64,000 bases of DNA from Holophagales bacterium (GTDB lineage Bacteria > Acidobacteriota > Thermoanaerobaculia > Multivoradales > Multivoraceae): positions 608,847-672,846 of the forward strand of contig VXVC01000012.1 in the NCBI GenBank assembly GCA_009836625.1. Direction: 5' to 3'. The notes under the pieces were generated by a model that saw only the letters and a list, made by a program, of their open reading frames with translations, was not told the DNA's origin and did no database searches. This document shows, in pieces, positions 1 to 9,157 of this stretch (position 1 is its first letter; every line of letters begins with the position of its first letter). Position numbers and translations under genes: made by a program.

Positions 1-20
1 AACGTGAGTTCGAGTGTCAT
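1..20 (-). CDS. 5' end of a gene running off the left edge
   Basis: An ATG on the minus strand at 18-20 lies about nine bases downstream of a purine-rich AGAGAGGA element, just after the stop codon of the ferredoxin gene. Only six codons (MTLELT) are inside the window, so no function can be assigned. Its position directly downstream of a P450-type 2Fe-2S ferredoxin makes an electron-accepting partner or an unrelated co-transcribed gene possible, but this is inference from position only. Confidence 0.4.
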
Positions 21-48
21 GGCGTGATTCCTCTCTTTGGGGGCGGCT

Positions 49-372
49 CTACTCCGCCTGTTCGGCGGGCAGGTGGACGACCAGGCCGTCCAGTTCCTCG
101 GTCACTCGGATTTGGCAGCTCAGGCGGCTCGTGGGTCGCACGTCGATGCCGTACTCGAGCGTGAACTCCTCCTCGTCGTGGCGGGGGCCGACCGCCTCGA
201 CCCAGGCCTCGTCGATGTAGACGTGGCAGGTGCTGCAGGAGCAGTTGCCGCCGCAGGCCGCGACGATGCCGTCGACGTTGTTGTCGACCGCGCACTCCAT
301 GACGGAGTCCCCGATCGGCGCCTCGACCACGCGCGAGCCGCCGTCCTGGTCGATGTAGGTGATCTTCGGCAT
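49..372 (-). CDS. 2Fe-2S ferredoxin, adrenodoxin/P450-redoxin type
   Basis: This 107-residue protein is a small soluble electron carrier. Three cluster ligands form the C-x5-C-x2-C pattern in CGGNCSCSTC near residues 40-50, and the fourth lies in LSCQIRV near residue 87. The HVYIDEAW and DVRPTSRLSCQI segments are typical of vertebrate-type and bacterial P450-linked ferredoxins. The ATG at 372 was chosen because a GAGGGGGCGGG element precedes it and the family begins at MPKITYI; an upstream in-frame ATG adds ten atypical residues. An extra Cys lies inside the first loop. No reductase or P450 is visible in the window, so the redox partner is unknown. Confidence 0.9.
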   Translation of the reverse strand: MPKITYIDQDGGSRVVEAPIGDSVMECAVDNNVDGIVAACGGNCSCSTCHVYIDEAWVEAVGPRHDEEEFTLEYGIDVRPTSRLSCQIRVTEELDGLVVHLPAEQAE

Positions 373-457
373 CTTGCCCGCCCCCTCGTCGCCATGGGGC
401 ACTGCCGGCCGCCCGGTCGGGCCGACGGACGGGGAGTCTATTCGACCGGCCGGCCGG

Positions 458-1903
458 TCAGTCCACGAACCGCTCGGCGATCCAGCTTCCGATCAGACCG
501 AGAACTTCCGGCGCCATCGTCTCTTCGATCTGCGCGTACTCGGCGGGGGAACCGGTGCGCGCGGTCTGGAACAGGTGGTTCATGTCGGCAAAGCGGCGAA
601 TCGTGACGTCCTGGTTGCCGGACGCGGCGAGCGCAGCCTCCATGGCGGACTGATTCTGATTGGCGTCGACCTGGGTGTCCTTGCCGCCGAACAGGGCCAG
701 TGTCGGCACCGCGAGTCCTCCCAGGGCAGGCCGCGGGTCGTAACGGATGAAGAACCGGAACCAGGGACTGAGGTTCGACTCGACCGCGGCGGACACGGCG
801 GTTTCCAGGGCCTCGCCGCTCAGTTGCGCCGTCTCGGGCGATGCGGCCAGTTGCTCGACGACGACCTCCCGCAGGGCGGCTTCCGCCTCCTGTGGCGGCA
901 TCCCGGAGCCGATGATCTCGAGCGCCCTATCCTGAAGCGCAGCCAGTTCCTCGATCATCTGCGCTGGGGCGCCGTTCGCCGCCGCGATTCGCCGGAGCTG
1001 CTGGCGCAACAGATCGCCGCCGGGCACTCCCGGCCCTGCCAGTAGCACGGCGTACGCGATCGTGCCCGGCTCGACCCGGTTGAGTGCCAGCGGAGCGACG
1101 AGACCGCCTTCGGAGATGCCGATCAGGCCGACCCGTTCCGGGTGGATCCGGTCGTGGCCGCGCAGGAAACGCACGCCGGTCAGAACATCGTTCGCCTTGT
1201 CCCTGGACGTCGATTGCCACGTGCTGCCGGTGGAACCGCCGACGCCGCGATCGTCGACGCGAAGCACCGCGATGCCGAGCCGGGTCAGATGGTCTGCGAG
1301 CACGAGGAAGGGCTTGTGGCCGGCGAGTTCGAGATCGCGGTTCAGGGCGCCGCTGCCGGAGATCAGGAGCGCTGCCGGGACCTTGCCCTCGCCGGGCGGC
1401 AGGGTCAGCGTGCCGGCGATCTTCACGTCGCCGTTCGTGTACTCGACTTCCTCGGCGTCGTAGGGGAAGGGCGGCTTCGGTTCCTGCGGACGCGAGGGCG
1501 CTTCGACTTCGACGGCGTCGCGGCCAAGCTTGAACGGGAGCCGGGCCGGCCCCTGGCGGAACTCGCCCGTGATTTCACCGCCGGAAAGCGTGCCCTCGAA
1601 AGTCGGTTCGCCGGGGACCCCGTTGATCGTGAAGCGGACGCTCTCGCTCTCCACGGCGACGTCGCTGAGCGGCAGGTCGACAGCACCCTGAGCCGGGATG
1701 TCGATCGTGCCCGACCAGGCGCCGTCGGTCTCGGCCAGGTCGACCATGACGACTAGCGGCCCCGTGGGCGCCTCGATCGAACCTTCCCAGTGACCGGAGG
1801 CCTCAGCCGTCTGGGCGGTAAGCGGCGTCACGACAGCAAGCGCTGACGCGATGGCGACAGGCAAGGCTGTCTCTACGATCCGGGGAATGCGGACTGTGAC
1901 CAT
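458..1903 (-). CDS. Secreted alpha/beta hydrolase (serine esterase/peptidase type)
   Basis: The protein is 481 residues. It opens with a signal peptide (MVTVRIPRI..., a hydrophobic stretch, then a TAQTAEA cleavage region). A beta-rich N-terminal domain of about 120 residues follows, resembling those that precede hydrolase domains in many secreted acidobacterial enzymes. The C-terminal alpha/beta hydrolase domain shows the nucleophile elbow GISEGG, an acid candidate in FGGKDTQVD and a catalytic His in MNHLFQ. The ATG at 1903 has a strong GAAAGGAGC ribosome site; the reading frame extends further upstream but without one. The substrate cannot be told from sequence; a carboxylester or a short peptide is plausible. 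Confidence 0.85.
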   Translation of the reverse strand: MVTVRIPRIVETALPVAIASALAVVTPLTAQTAEASGHWEGSIEAPTGPLVVMVDLAETDGAWSGTIDIPAQGAVDLPLSDVAVESESVRFTINGVPGEPTFEGTLSGGEITGEFRQGPARLPFKLGRDAVEVEAPSRPQEPKPPFPYDAEEVEYTNGDVKIAGTLTLPPGEGKVPAALLISGSGALNRDLELAGHKPFLVLADHLTRLGIAVLRVDDRGVGGSTGSTWQSTSRDKANDVLTGVRFLRGHDRIHPERVGLIGISEGGLVAPLALNRVEPGTIAYAVLLAGPGVPGGDLLRQQLRRIAAANGAPAQMIEELAALQDRALEIIGSGMPPQEAEAALREVVVEQLAASPETAQLSGEALETAVSAAVESNLSPWFRFFIRYDPRPALGGLAVPTLALFGGKDTQVDANQNQSAMEAALAASGNQDVTIRRFADMNHLFQTARTGSPAEYAQIEETMAPEVLGLIGSWIAERFVD

Positions 1904-1973
1904 GGGGACGCTCCTTTCGGTTCCCGGAATCGTAGACGCTCTCCGAGCACTTCGGGTTGCCGTTTCTGACGTG

Positions 1974-3251
1974 CTAGCGCGACTCTTCGATCCGATACAG
2001 GTGCCTGCCGGTACGGATGAAGAAGGCACCGTCGGCTACCGCGATCGAGGCAAGGGTCGAGCCGTCGAGTTCGTTGCGGGCCAACTGCTCGAACCTGGGG
2101 CCGGGCGCGATGACGGTCGTGCCGCCCTCTTCGTTCTGAAAGTAGATCCTGCCGCCGGCATGGATCGGCGAGGCCGAGTGGTTGCCGCCGAGCCGGTGCT
2201 GCCAGCGAATCTCGCCCGTGAGAGCATCGATGCAGGTGGCGACTCCGGTGTCGGTCACCGTGAAGAGTTCGTCGCCGACGAGGATCGGCGACACGGTGAG
2301 CGGAGCGCCCCGGCGGAGCCGCCAGGCGACCTCCGATTCCGTGACGTCGCCTTTGCCGGTCGGTCGCACGGCAAGCAGGACCGGCTCGTTGAAGCCGGTC
2401 GAGAGGTAGACGAGCCCGTGACCGTAGACCGGTCGGGAGACGTTGGAGAAGCCGCCGGGGTACTCGACTCGCCAGATCTCGTTGCCGGTCGCGGGCTCGT
2501 GCGCGGAGGCGCGGAAGGCGCTCACATTGACGATCTGCTCCGTGTTCGCGAGTTCGATCGCGAGCGGCGTGGAGTAGGCCTGCGAGATCGGCGCCGGCCG
2601 CACGGACCGCCAACGCTCCTCACCGGTTTCGGCGTCCACGGCGACCAGGAAGGCGGTGTCGTAGCCGTCGATGCTCACGATCAGCAAACCCTCGTGAAGG
2701 ATGGGCGAACCGCCGTTGCCGTGCTGTGACGTGTAGGGGAAACGAGTTCGCCAGAGAACTTCGCCGGCCGACTCGCCACCCGTGGCAACTGCCGCGGTGC
2801 CCTGGGCACCGAAGTGGACGAAGACGCGCTCGTCGCCCGGGTCGATCACCGGCGTCGGCGAAGCGAAGCTGTTCTTCTGGTTGAGGAGGGTCGTGTCGGA
2901 GATGGCGAGGACCTCGACGTCCATCGCCACGCCGCCGCTGCTGGTGTCGTAGGCGAGCAACCGCAGCGACGTTCCGGTTTCGCGGTCGGTGACTGCGGTC
3001 GTCAGCCAGACCAGGCCGCCGCCGATCACCGGCGACGACCATCCGCGACCGGGGACCGCCGTCTTCCAGGCGATGTTCTCCGTCTCACTCCAGGCGAGCG
3101 GGACCGACGCGTCCGGCGCGTGCCCCTGTCCGGTCGGACCCCGGAACTGCGGCCATTCGCCGGCGTGGGCGGCAGCAGCCACGGACAGGGCCAGCGCCGC
3201 GCCCAGGGCTGCCCGCACGCTCAGCGAGGTTCTTCCGCCAGCGCCCTGCAT
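1974..3251 (-). CDS. Secreted PQQ-like beta-propeller protein
   Basis: This 425-residue protein has an N-terminal signal peptide (VRAALGAALALSVAAAAHA) followed by EWPQFRGPTGQG, the usual first strand of outer-membrane-associated PQQ-like propellers. Repeated blades carry the W-x-T and ALTGEIRW, DAETGEERW type signatures of the PQQ/BamB-like repeat. No catalytic Asp context or vicinal Cys pair of a true quinoprotein dehydrogenase is evident, so it may be a structural or binding propeller. The proposed ATG at 3251 lies inside the end of the upstream glycosylase gene (about 30 bases overlap); a GTG about 12 codons further in is an alternative start. Confidence 0.8.
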   Translation of the reverse strand: MQGAGGRTSLSVRAALGAALALSVAAAAHAGEWPQFRGPTGQGHAPDASVPLAWSETENIAWKTAVPGRGWSSPVIGGGLVWLTTAVTDRETGTSLRLLAYDTSSGGVAMDVEVLAISDTTLLNQKNSFASPTPVIDPGDERVFVHFGAQGTAAVATGGESAGEVLWRTRFPYTSQHGNGGSPILHEGLLIVSIDGYDTAFLVAVDAETGEERWRSVRPAPISQAYSTPLAIELANTEQIVNVSAFRASAHEPATGNEIWRVEYPGGFSNVSRPVYGHGLVYLSTGFNEPVLLAVRPTGKGDVTESEVAWRLRRGAPLTVSPILVGDELFTVTDTGVATCIDALTGEIRWQHRLGGNHSASPIHAGGRIYFQNEEGGTTVIAPGPRFEQLARNELDGSTLASIAVADGAFFIRTGRHLYRIEESR

Positions 3252-3811
3252 TCCTTCCACCGAAAGCACCTCGTCGTGTGGTCGTTGACCATGCCCACAG
3301 CCTGCATGAAGGCGTAGCAGATCGTCGGACCGACGAAGCGGAAGCCGCGCGCCTTGAGCGCCTTGCTCATGGCCTCGGAGGCCGGGGTCGAGGCGGGAAT
3401 CTCCTCGAGCCGCTGCCAGTCGTTGACGACGGGCGCCCCGGCGCTGAAATCCCACAGGAAAGCCTGGGGATCCACGCCCGCCTCCCACAGGTCCAGCCAC
3501 GCCTGTGCGTTGCCGACCGCTGCCCGTACCTTGAGGCGGTTGCGCACGATTCCCGGATCCTGCAGGAGCGATGCGACCTTCTGCTCGTCGTAGCGCGCGA
3601 CGCGTTCCGGATCAAATCCGTCGAACGCGCGCCGGTACGCCTCGCGCTTCTTGAGGATCGTGTACCAGCTCAGACCCGCCTGAGCGCCCTCGAGCACGAG
3701 CATCTCGAAGAGCTTCCGGTCGTCGCGGACCGGAACGCCCCATTCCTCGTCGTGGTAGACGAGGTAGAGAGGATCCTCGTTGACCCACCCGCAGCGTGTC
3801 CGCTCCGACAC
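3221..3811 (-). CDS. tag: DNA-3-methyladenine glycosylase I
   Basis: The 196-residue protein matches the HhH-type glycosylase Tag, which excises 3-methyladenine from alkylated DNA in the cytoplasm. The zinc-binding residues are visible: Cys in RCGW (residue 7), His in YHDEEWG (residue 20), and His and Cys in NDHTTRCFRW near the end. The substrate-pocket segment DEEWGVPVRDDRKLFE and the GLSWYTILKKRE motif are conserved. The GTG start overlaps the stop codon of the upstream VWFA gene (TAGTG), so translation is probably coupled. Pairing of a cytoplasmic repair enzyme with a secreted protein gene probably reflects operon compaction rather than a shared function. Confidence 0.93.
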   Translation of the reverse strand: MSERTRCGWVNEDPLYLVYHDEEWGVPVRDDRKLFEMLVLEGAQAGLSWYTILKKREAYRRAFDGFDPERVARYDEQKVASLLQDPGIVRNRLKVRAAVGNAQAWLDLWEAGVDPQAFLWDFSAGAPVVNDWQRLEEIPASTPASEAMSKALKARGFRFVGPTICYAFMQAVGMVNDHTTRCFRWKECRALAEEPR

Positions 3812-6468
3812 TACGGGTAGTAGCCGCGAATCGTCCGCGCCCTGGCGCCTCGCTGGTCGACGACGACCTCCACCCGCCGGAAGGCATCGGAGGGCGCGGT
3901 GCTCGAGGACTGGTAGGCGAGGAAGTACTTCGAGCGCAACTCGAGGCCGATCTGATCGTAGACGGCGGCGAGTTCGCTGGTGTTCTCCACGAAGAAGGCG
4001 CGGCCGCCGGTCTCCAGCGCCAACTGCTCCAGCACCTTCTTCGGGCTCTCCTTCGCCTTCTTCGGCAGCGCCAGCCCGATCGCGTAGATGGCGGCCTCCG
4101 AGCGGCGGGCGTACTCCAGCGCGTCGTCGAGGTCGTAGCGGCTGTGTTCGTCGACGCCGTCGGAGAGCAGCAGCACGGCGCGCTGGCCGGGCAGTCCGTT
4201 CAGGTGGTACAGCGTGAAGATGAGGCTGTCGTAGAGCGCCGTGCCGCGTTCGGCGCGGAGCCCCATCAGGCCCTTCGCGAACTCGATCCGGTCGCGGGTG
4301 AAGGGCGATGCGAGGTGCGGCCGGTCGTTGAACGTGACGATGGAGAGTTCGTCGCGCTCGGTGATCACCTGCTGGAAGAAGTCTGCGGCCGCCTTGACGG
4401 ATTCCGCGAGCCGTTCCTCCATCGAGGCCGAGACATCGAGCAGGATGGTGCCCACGAGCGGCGTGTCGTCGACGCGCTCGAAGCGCAGGATCTCCTGGGC
4501 CACGCCGTCCTCCAGCACCTGAAAGGCGTTCTGGCCCAGGTCGAGCAGCGGCCGCCGGTCGCGGTCGTCGACCGTCGTGTAGAGCTCGACGAAGTCGACC
4601 TGGACTTCTTCGAGGGTCGCCGGTCCGTTGATGATCGCCGTGTCCTCGACGAAGGCCGCCGGCCCTTCGGCGTCGAGCAGCTTGCCCACGATCCGGATGA
4701 TTGTGAGTTCCCGTCCGTCTGGAAGCTCGACCGGGACGGTGAAGGGCTCCTCGTAGAGCGTCGCCACCTGGTCGGCGTTGCGGAAGACCTGGAGTTCCTC
4801 CAGGCTGCGGCCTTCGGGGACTGTCACCTGCGCGCGCAGGCGAACGCTGTTGCTGTACTGGTTGCCGGGAATCGGCTCGATGATCCGGACGTCGAAACGG
4901 TGCGGCGAGCCGTTGATGAGAAAGGAATCGCTGGCGATCTGGTTGCCTTCGAGGTCCAAGGCGATCGCGCGCAGCATCTGGCTGCGGGGGAGCTCGCCCA
5001 GTCGGACGTCGACGCTGTAGGGCGCCCGCTTGGTCGTGAACAGGTCCTTGTCGTCCAGGGTGAAGCGGACCTTGTCGACCGGGCCGGTGACCGCCGTGTC
5101 GAAGCGCAGGTAGCCGGACACGAGTTCGCCGCCCGGCGGGATGATCCGGATCGTCGGCTCGCCGGAGGCCAGCGAACGGTTCGCTTCGGCGAAGATCGGT
5201 TCCAGGTCGGCCTCCGTCCAGCCCGCGGCCGCTTCGACCCTCGGCACCTCGAGCGGTTCGGCGTGACGCCAGACCGCGTCCCCGTTCAGGTCGTCGACGC
5301 GCAGGATCAGTTTGTAGTCGCCGGGCCGCAGGTAGCGCTGGGCGACGAGGGGCATGGCCGGCTGCGTTTCGCGTGACGCCTCGTCGCCTTCGACCGGGAA
5401 CTCGAAGCGGTAGCGGAAACTCTCGAACAGGCGGTCGGCGCCGGTGTCCGCGTCCGCCCGCAGGACCTCTCCGATCAGCTCGAAGGCGTAGGAGCGGGCG
5501 CCGGCGAGGTCGGCGAGGGCGGCGCCTTCCGGCTCGACCTGAACCAGGGTCTGGACCACGGTCCGGCTCTCCTTGCGGCCGGGAAAGGAGACGTCGAGCG
5601 CGGCGGCCAGTTCCGGCGCGCCCGAGGGCAGGTCGGTCGAGTAGGACTCGAACGTGCGCAGCCACTCGTCGGACGGCGCTTCGATTGGTTCCAGTTTCTC
5701 GCCGATCATCCGCTCGTAGAAGAAGCCGAGCATGCCGCCCCAGTCGTTCAGGATCTGGATGATCTGGAGGGCGTAGCCGAGTTCCTCCTCCTTGCAGCCG
5801 GCGCCGAGGTCCTCCCTGCGGAGACCGCCGATTCCAGCTCCCGGCAGGTCGAGCCGGCCGCCCGGCTGGAGGGCCGAGATGCTGAGTTCCTCGCTCGGGT
5901 ACCACGCCCGCCAGGGGCCGACGCCAAGCCGCCGGTAGAAGATGACCGCGTATTGGTCGTGCCGGAGCCGGCGGGAGAAGATCGAGCCCATTACCTGGCT
6001 CAAGTCCTCGAAACCGTAGAACCAGGCCTCGATGCTCGTCGCCGAGCGCCTGGGGCAGATCTCCACGTGGACGCCGGGCGGCCCGTTCAGCAGGTAGTAG
6101 CGCGCCCGCTCGTCGTCCGTGTTCTCGAACAACTGGCGGACCATGGCCAGTCGCTCGCTCCAGTGCTCCCGGAACTCGTTGCGCGCCGTGTCCGGGTAGG
6201 GATCCCGCGCTTTCCAGAACTCGGCGATGAAGGCGTCCCGCTGGTAGTCCTGGGACAGGCAGAGGAAGGAGTGGATCTCCTCGTCGCTGAGCAGCAGGGC
6301 GACTTCCTCGGTCCATTGCCGGTGCTGGGACGGCAGGCTCTCGACCGCGGGCTGGCGGCCGTCCTGGCAGGGCGGCCGCTTCTTCTTGGCCGCCGATGCC
6401 GTGCCGCCGGCGAGGAGCAGCGCGGCGGCGGCGATGAGGAAGGCTCGGATGAGGACGCGGCTGCGCAC
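3811..6468 (-). CDS. Secreted GWxTD-type and VWFA-domain protein
   Basis: The 885-residue protein has an N-terminal signal peptide (VRSRVLIRAF then an Ala/Leu run ending GTASA). Residues about 35-160 resemble the acidobacterial GWxTD region, with FWKARDPYPDTARNEF and RARYYLLNGPPG. A middle region of Ig-like strands follows. The C-terminal half holds an acidobacterial VWFA-related domain with a complete MIDAS-type site, LLDVSASMEER, and a later LLLSDGVDEHSR. It differs from the tandem VWFA proteins at 35.6-48.6 kb in its N-terminus and its C-terminal tail (YFLAYQSS). The GTG at 6468 is chosen because the signal peptide begins there; no strong ribosome site is seen. The role is unknown; such domains usually bind protein ligands through a metal ion. 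Confidence 0.82.
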   Translation of the reverse strand: MRSRVLIRAFLIAAAALLLAGGTASAAKKKRPPCQDGRQPAVESLPSQHRQWTEEVALLLSDEEIHSFLCLSQDYQRDAFIAEFWKARDPYPDTARNEFREHWSERLAMVRQLFENTDDERARYYLLNGPPGVHVEICPRRSATSIEAWFYGFEDLSQVMGSIFSRRLRHDQYAVIFYRRLGVGPWRAWYPSEELSISALQPGGRLDLPGAGIGGLRREDLGAGCKEEELGYALQIIQILNDWGGMLGFFYERMIGEKLEPIEAPSDEWLRTFESYSTDLPSGAPELAAALDVSFPGRKESRTVVQTLVQVEPEGAALADLAGARSYAFELIGEVLRADADTGADRLFESFRYRFEFPVEGDEASRETQPAMPLVAQRYLRPGDYKLILRVDDLNGDAVWRHAEPLEVPRVEAAAGWTEADLEPIFAEANRSLASGEPTIRIIPPGGELVSGYLRFDTAVTGPVDKVRFTLDDKDLFTTKRAPYSVDVRLGELPRSQMLRAIALDLEGNQIASDSFLINGSPHRFDVRIIEPIPGNQYSNSVRLRAQVTVPEGRSLEELQVFRNADQVATLYEEPFTVPVELPDGRELTIIRIVGKLLDAEGPAAFVEDTAIINGPATLEEVQVDFVELYTTVDDRDRRPLLDLGQNAFQVLEDGVAQEILRFERVDDTPLVGTILLDVSASMEERLAESVKAAADFFQQVITERDELSIVTFNDRPHLASPFTRDRIEFAKGLMGLRAERGTALYDSLIFTLYHLNGLPGQRAVLLLSDGVDEHSRYDLDDALEYARRSEAAIYAIGLALPKKAKESPKKVLEQLALETGGRAFFVENTSELAAVYDQIGLELRSKYFLAYQSSSTAPSDAFRRVEVVVDQRGARARTIRGYYP

Positions 6469-6512
6469 GGTGGTTCGCCCCGGGGCAGGGCGTCCTAGTC
6501 TATGCCTCCCTT

Positions 6513-8072
6513 TCAGGGCCGGTAGGTGAACGCCTGCCGGCCGACCGGCACCGACTCCGCGACCAGGTTGGCCCAGCGGCAGAGAATCGGCCGGGTGTCG
6601 CGCGGGTCGATGATCTCCTCGATCTCGAAGTACTCCGCCGACCGGAACGGGGAACGGACGCGGTTCAGGCGCTCCCTGATCCGGTCCAGGTGAGCGTCGT
6701 AGTCCTCGGCTTCGGCGAGTTCGGCCTTGTAGGCGACCTCGATGCCGCCCTCGATCGGCAGCGAGCCCCAGTCGCCGGACGGCCACGCATAGCGGAAGTG
6801 GTGGCTTCCCGGCTTGTGGTTGGCGCCGCCGGCGACGCCGAACGCCTTGCGGATGACGACGCAGCAGAACGGCGTCGTGCACTGGCCCAGCGCCGCGAGG
6901 ACCTGGGAACCGAAGCGGATCGTCGCGGTGTGCTCGGACTCGCGGCCGATCAGGAAACCCGGGCAGTCCTCCAGGTGGAGCAGGGGCAGGTGGAAGGTCG
7001 AAGCGAGGTCGATCAATCGGGACAGCTTGCGGCAGGAGTCGGCGTCCCAGCCGCCACCGTAGACATTCACGTCCTCGGCGAAGATCGCGATCGGCCAGCC
7101 GTCCAGGCGCGCCAGTCCGGTGATGATGGACCGCCCCCAGTCGCGGCCGATCTCGAAGAAGGAGCCGCGGTCCACGATCCGCCCGAGAAGCTCGCGCATC
7201 CGGTAGGTGCGCTTCGGGTCGCGCGGCACGAAGTCGAGCAGTTCCGGATCGCGGCGCTCCGGGTCGTCGGCGCGCTCCGACTCGGGAAGCCGCGGCGGCA
7301 GTTGATCGACGTTGGTCGGCAAGTAGGAGAGGAAGCGGCGGGCGCGGTCGAACGCCTCGGCCTCAGTGTCCACCGCATCGTCGATCGCTCCGTTTGCGGT
7401 GTGGATGCGGGCGTGTCCGAGTTCTTCTTTCGGCACCACGCCGCCACCCGCCCATTCGACCAGGGCCGGGCCGGCGATCATCATCTGGGCCGTGTCGCGG
7501 ACGATGACCGAGTAGTGGGCGGTGCATACCCGGGCGGCGCCGATCCCGGCGACGGAACCGAGCGCCAGGGACACGGATGGGGCGACCGCCAGGTGCTGCA
7601 CGACGACTTCCCAGCTTCGAAGTTCCGGTATGTAGGTGCGGCCCGCCATCTCGATCGTCTTGACCGAGCCGCCGCCCCCCATGCCGTCGACCAGGCGCAC
7701 GTGCGGGAGCTTCATCTCGAGCGCCAGGCCTTCCGACCGCGTCCGCTTGGCGGGAATCGAAGCGTCCGCAGAGCCACCGCGCACCGTGAAATCGTCGCCC
7801 GAAACGACTGCGGGCCGACCGTCGATCTCGCCGACTCCGAAGACGAAGTTCGAGGGCCGGAAGGACACGAGTTCGCCGTCCTCCGCGTACTCGGCGCGGC
7901 CGGCGATCTCACCGATCTCGTGGAAGCTGCCGGCGTCGATCATCGCGTCGATGCGCTCGCGGACGGTCAGCTTGCCGAAATGGTGCTGGCGCTCGACCTT
8001 GTCCGGGCCTCCCATCTTCCGCGCCAGTTCACGGCGGCGCCTCAGTTCATCGATCTCGGGCCGCCAGCTCAC
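6513..8072 (-). CDS. Acyl-CoA carboxylase, carboxyltransferase (beta) subunit
   Basis: This 519-residue protein has the two crotonase-like halves of the propionyl/methylcrotonyl/acetyl-CoA carboxylase beta subunit. This subunit moves carboxyl groups from carboxybiotin to an acyl-CoA. Visible landmarks are GKLTVRERIDAMIDAGSF near residue 32, GSVAGIGAARVC in the first half, and GVAGGANHKPGSHHFRYAWPSGDWG in the second. The start is GTG at 8072, ten bases after the lpxD stop. The biotin carboxylase/carrier partner is not in the window. Propionyl-CoA, acetyl-CoA and geranyl/methylcrotonyl-CoA substrates cannot be separated by eye. Confidence 0.88.
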   Translation of the reverse strand: MSWRPEIDELRRRRELARKMGGPDKVERQHHFGKLTVRERIDAMIDAGSFHEIGEIAGRAEYAEDGELVSFRPSNFVFGVGEIDGRPAVVSGDDFTVRGGSADASIPAKRTRSEGLALEMKLPHVRLVDGMGGGGSVKTIEMAGRTYIPELRSWEVVVQHLAVAPSVSLALGSVAGIGAARVCTAHYSVIVRDTAQMMIAGPALVEWAGGGVVPKEELGHARIHTANGAIDDAVDTEAEAFDRARRFLSYLPTNVDQLPPRLPESERADDPERRDPELLDFVPRDPKRTYRMRELLGRIVDRGSFFEIGRDWGRSIITGLARLDGWPIAIFAEDVNVYGGGWDADSCRKLSRLIDLASTFHLPLLHLEDCPGFLIGRESEHTATIRFGSQVLAALGQCTTPFCCVVIRKAFGVAGGANHKPGSHHFRYAWPSGDWGSLPIEGGIEVAYKAELAEAEDYDAHLDRIRERLNRVRSPFRSAEYFEIEEIIDPRDTRPILCRWANLVAESVPVGRQAFTYRP

Positions 8073-8082
8073 TTCGTCGTCC

Positions 8083-9132
8083 TCACTCCGTTTCGCTCCC
8101 GCGTTCCATACGCCGCAGCAGGGCGCGCAGGTCGCGCTCCATCTGCGGCAGACGGTTCAACACCGCCTCGATGCGCAACTGCCGCGCCTTCGGCCGGGCC
8201 GGATCGCCGTACAGGACCGCGCCGGCCGGTACGTCGCGGTAGCTGATCGTGTTGCCGCCGAGCATTGCCCCGTCGCCGACCGTAACGCCGTCGGCGGCGC
8301 CGGCGCCCCCGGCCAGGACGACGCCGTCGCCGAGCCTGGCGCCGCCCGCCGTCTTGGCCAGGGGCAGGATCAGGCAGTGCTCGCCGACGAGCGTGTTGTG
8401 GGCGATGTGGACCAGGTCGCCTAGTTTGGAGCCCCGGCCGATCACCGTAGCGTCGAGGGCGGCCCGGTCGATCGTGACCTGGGAGCCGATCTCCACGTCG
8501 TCCCCGATCGCCACGGTGCCGACCTGGGGGATCTTGAGGTGGCGTCCCTCCCGCTGCAGGTAGCCGTAGCCGTCGCAGCCGATCACCGTGCCGCCGTGAA
8601 CGACGACCCGGTCGCCGACCGTCACGTCCTCCATGACGACAACGTTGGGAAACAGGACGCAGTCGCTGCCGACACGGCTCCGTGGTCCGACGCAGGCGTT
8701 CGCGTGGAGCACGGTGCGGTCGCCGATCGCGGCGTCGTCCCGCACCGTGACGCCGGCGCCGATCGAGACATCGGCGCCGAGGGAGACGCTCTCGGCCACG
8801 ACGGCCGACGGATGCACGCCCGCACTCTCCCGCCGGCGTTCCCGATCGATGTGCTGAAGCACGACGACGAAGGCGGCGAAGGGATCGTCGACGACGATCT
8901 GGTGGGCGGCCAGGCGGGTCGTCGCTGCCGGCACGACGAGCGCGCCGGCCCGGGTGTTCGTGGCCTTCAGTGTCCGTTCGTCCTTGGCGAAGGACAGTTG
9001 GTCCGGGCCGGCCTGCTCCAGGGAAGCGACCGAGTGGCACAGGAACCCGCCGTCGCCGTGCAGTTCGGAACCGACGCCCGCGTCGGCGAGCAGGGCGCGC
9101 ACCTCGTCGAGCGTCTTCTCCAGTCGTGGCAT
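8083..9132 (-). CDS. lpxD: UDP-3-O-acylglucosamine N-acyltransferase
   Basis: The 349-residue protein matches LpxD, which adds the N-linked hydroxyacyl chain in lipid A synthesis. An N-terminal uridine-binding domain (about residues 1-100) is followed by a left-handed beta helix of hexapeptide repeats (about 105-300) and a short helical tail. The catalytic His lies in the conserved IAHN segment near residue 245, and DGYGY near residue 187 fits the substrate pocket. The gene implies a lipid-A-bearing outer membrane. Unlike typical lpxD-fabZ-lpxA-lpxB clusters, it stands alone here, ahead of a carboxyltransferase gene. Confidence 0.92.
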   Translation of the reverse strand: MPRLEKTLDEVRALLADAGVGSELHGDGGFLCHSVASLEQAGPDQLSFAKDERTLKATNTRAGALVVPAATTRLAAHQIVVDDPFAAFVVVLQHIDRERRRESAGVHPSAVVAESVSLGADVSIGAGVTVRDDAAIGDRTVLHANACVGPRSRVGSDCVLFPNVVVMEDVTVGDRVVVHGGTVIGCDGYGYLQREGRHLKIPQVGTVAIGDDVEIGSQVTIDRAALDATVIGRGSKLGDLVHIAHNTLVGEHCLILPLAKTAGGARLGDGVVLAGGAGAADGVTVGDGAMLGGNTISYRDVPAGAVLYGDPARPKARQLRIEAVLNRLPQMERDLRALLRRMERGSETE

Positions 9133-9157
9133 GAGGACGCCCGGACGAAGCTCCGGT

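Noticed and set aside
3796-5376. Long plus-strand frame opposite the VWFA/GWxTD gene
   Set aside because: No signal peptide, domain or ribosome site; the minus-strand frame carries a metal site and a signal peptide. Treated as a shadow frame, as are similar antisense frames across the VWFA array.
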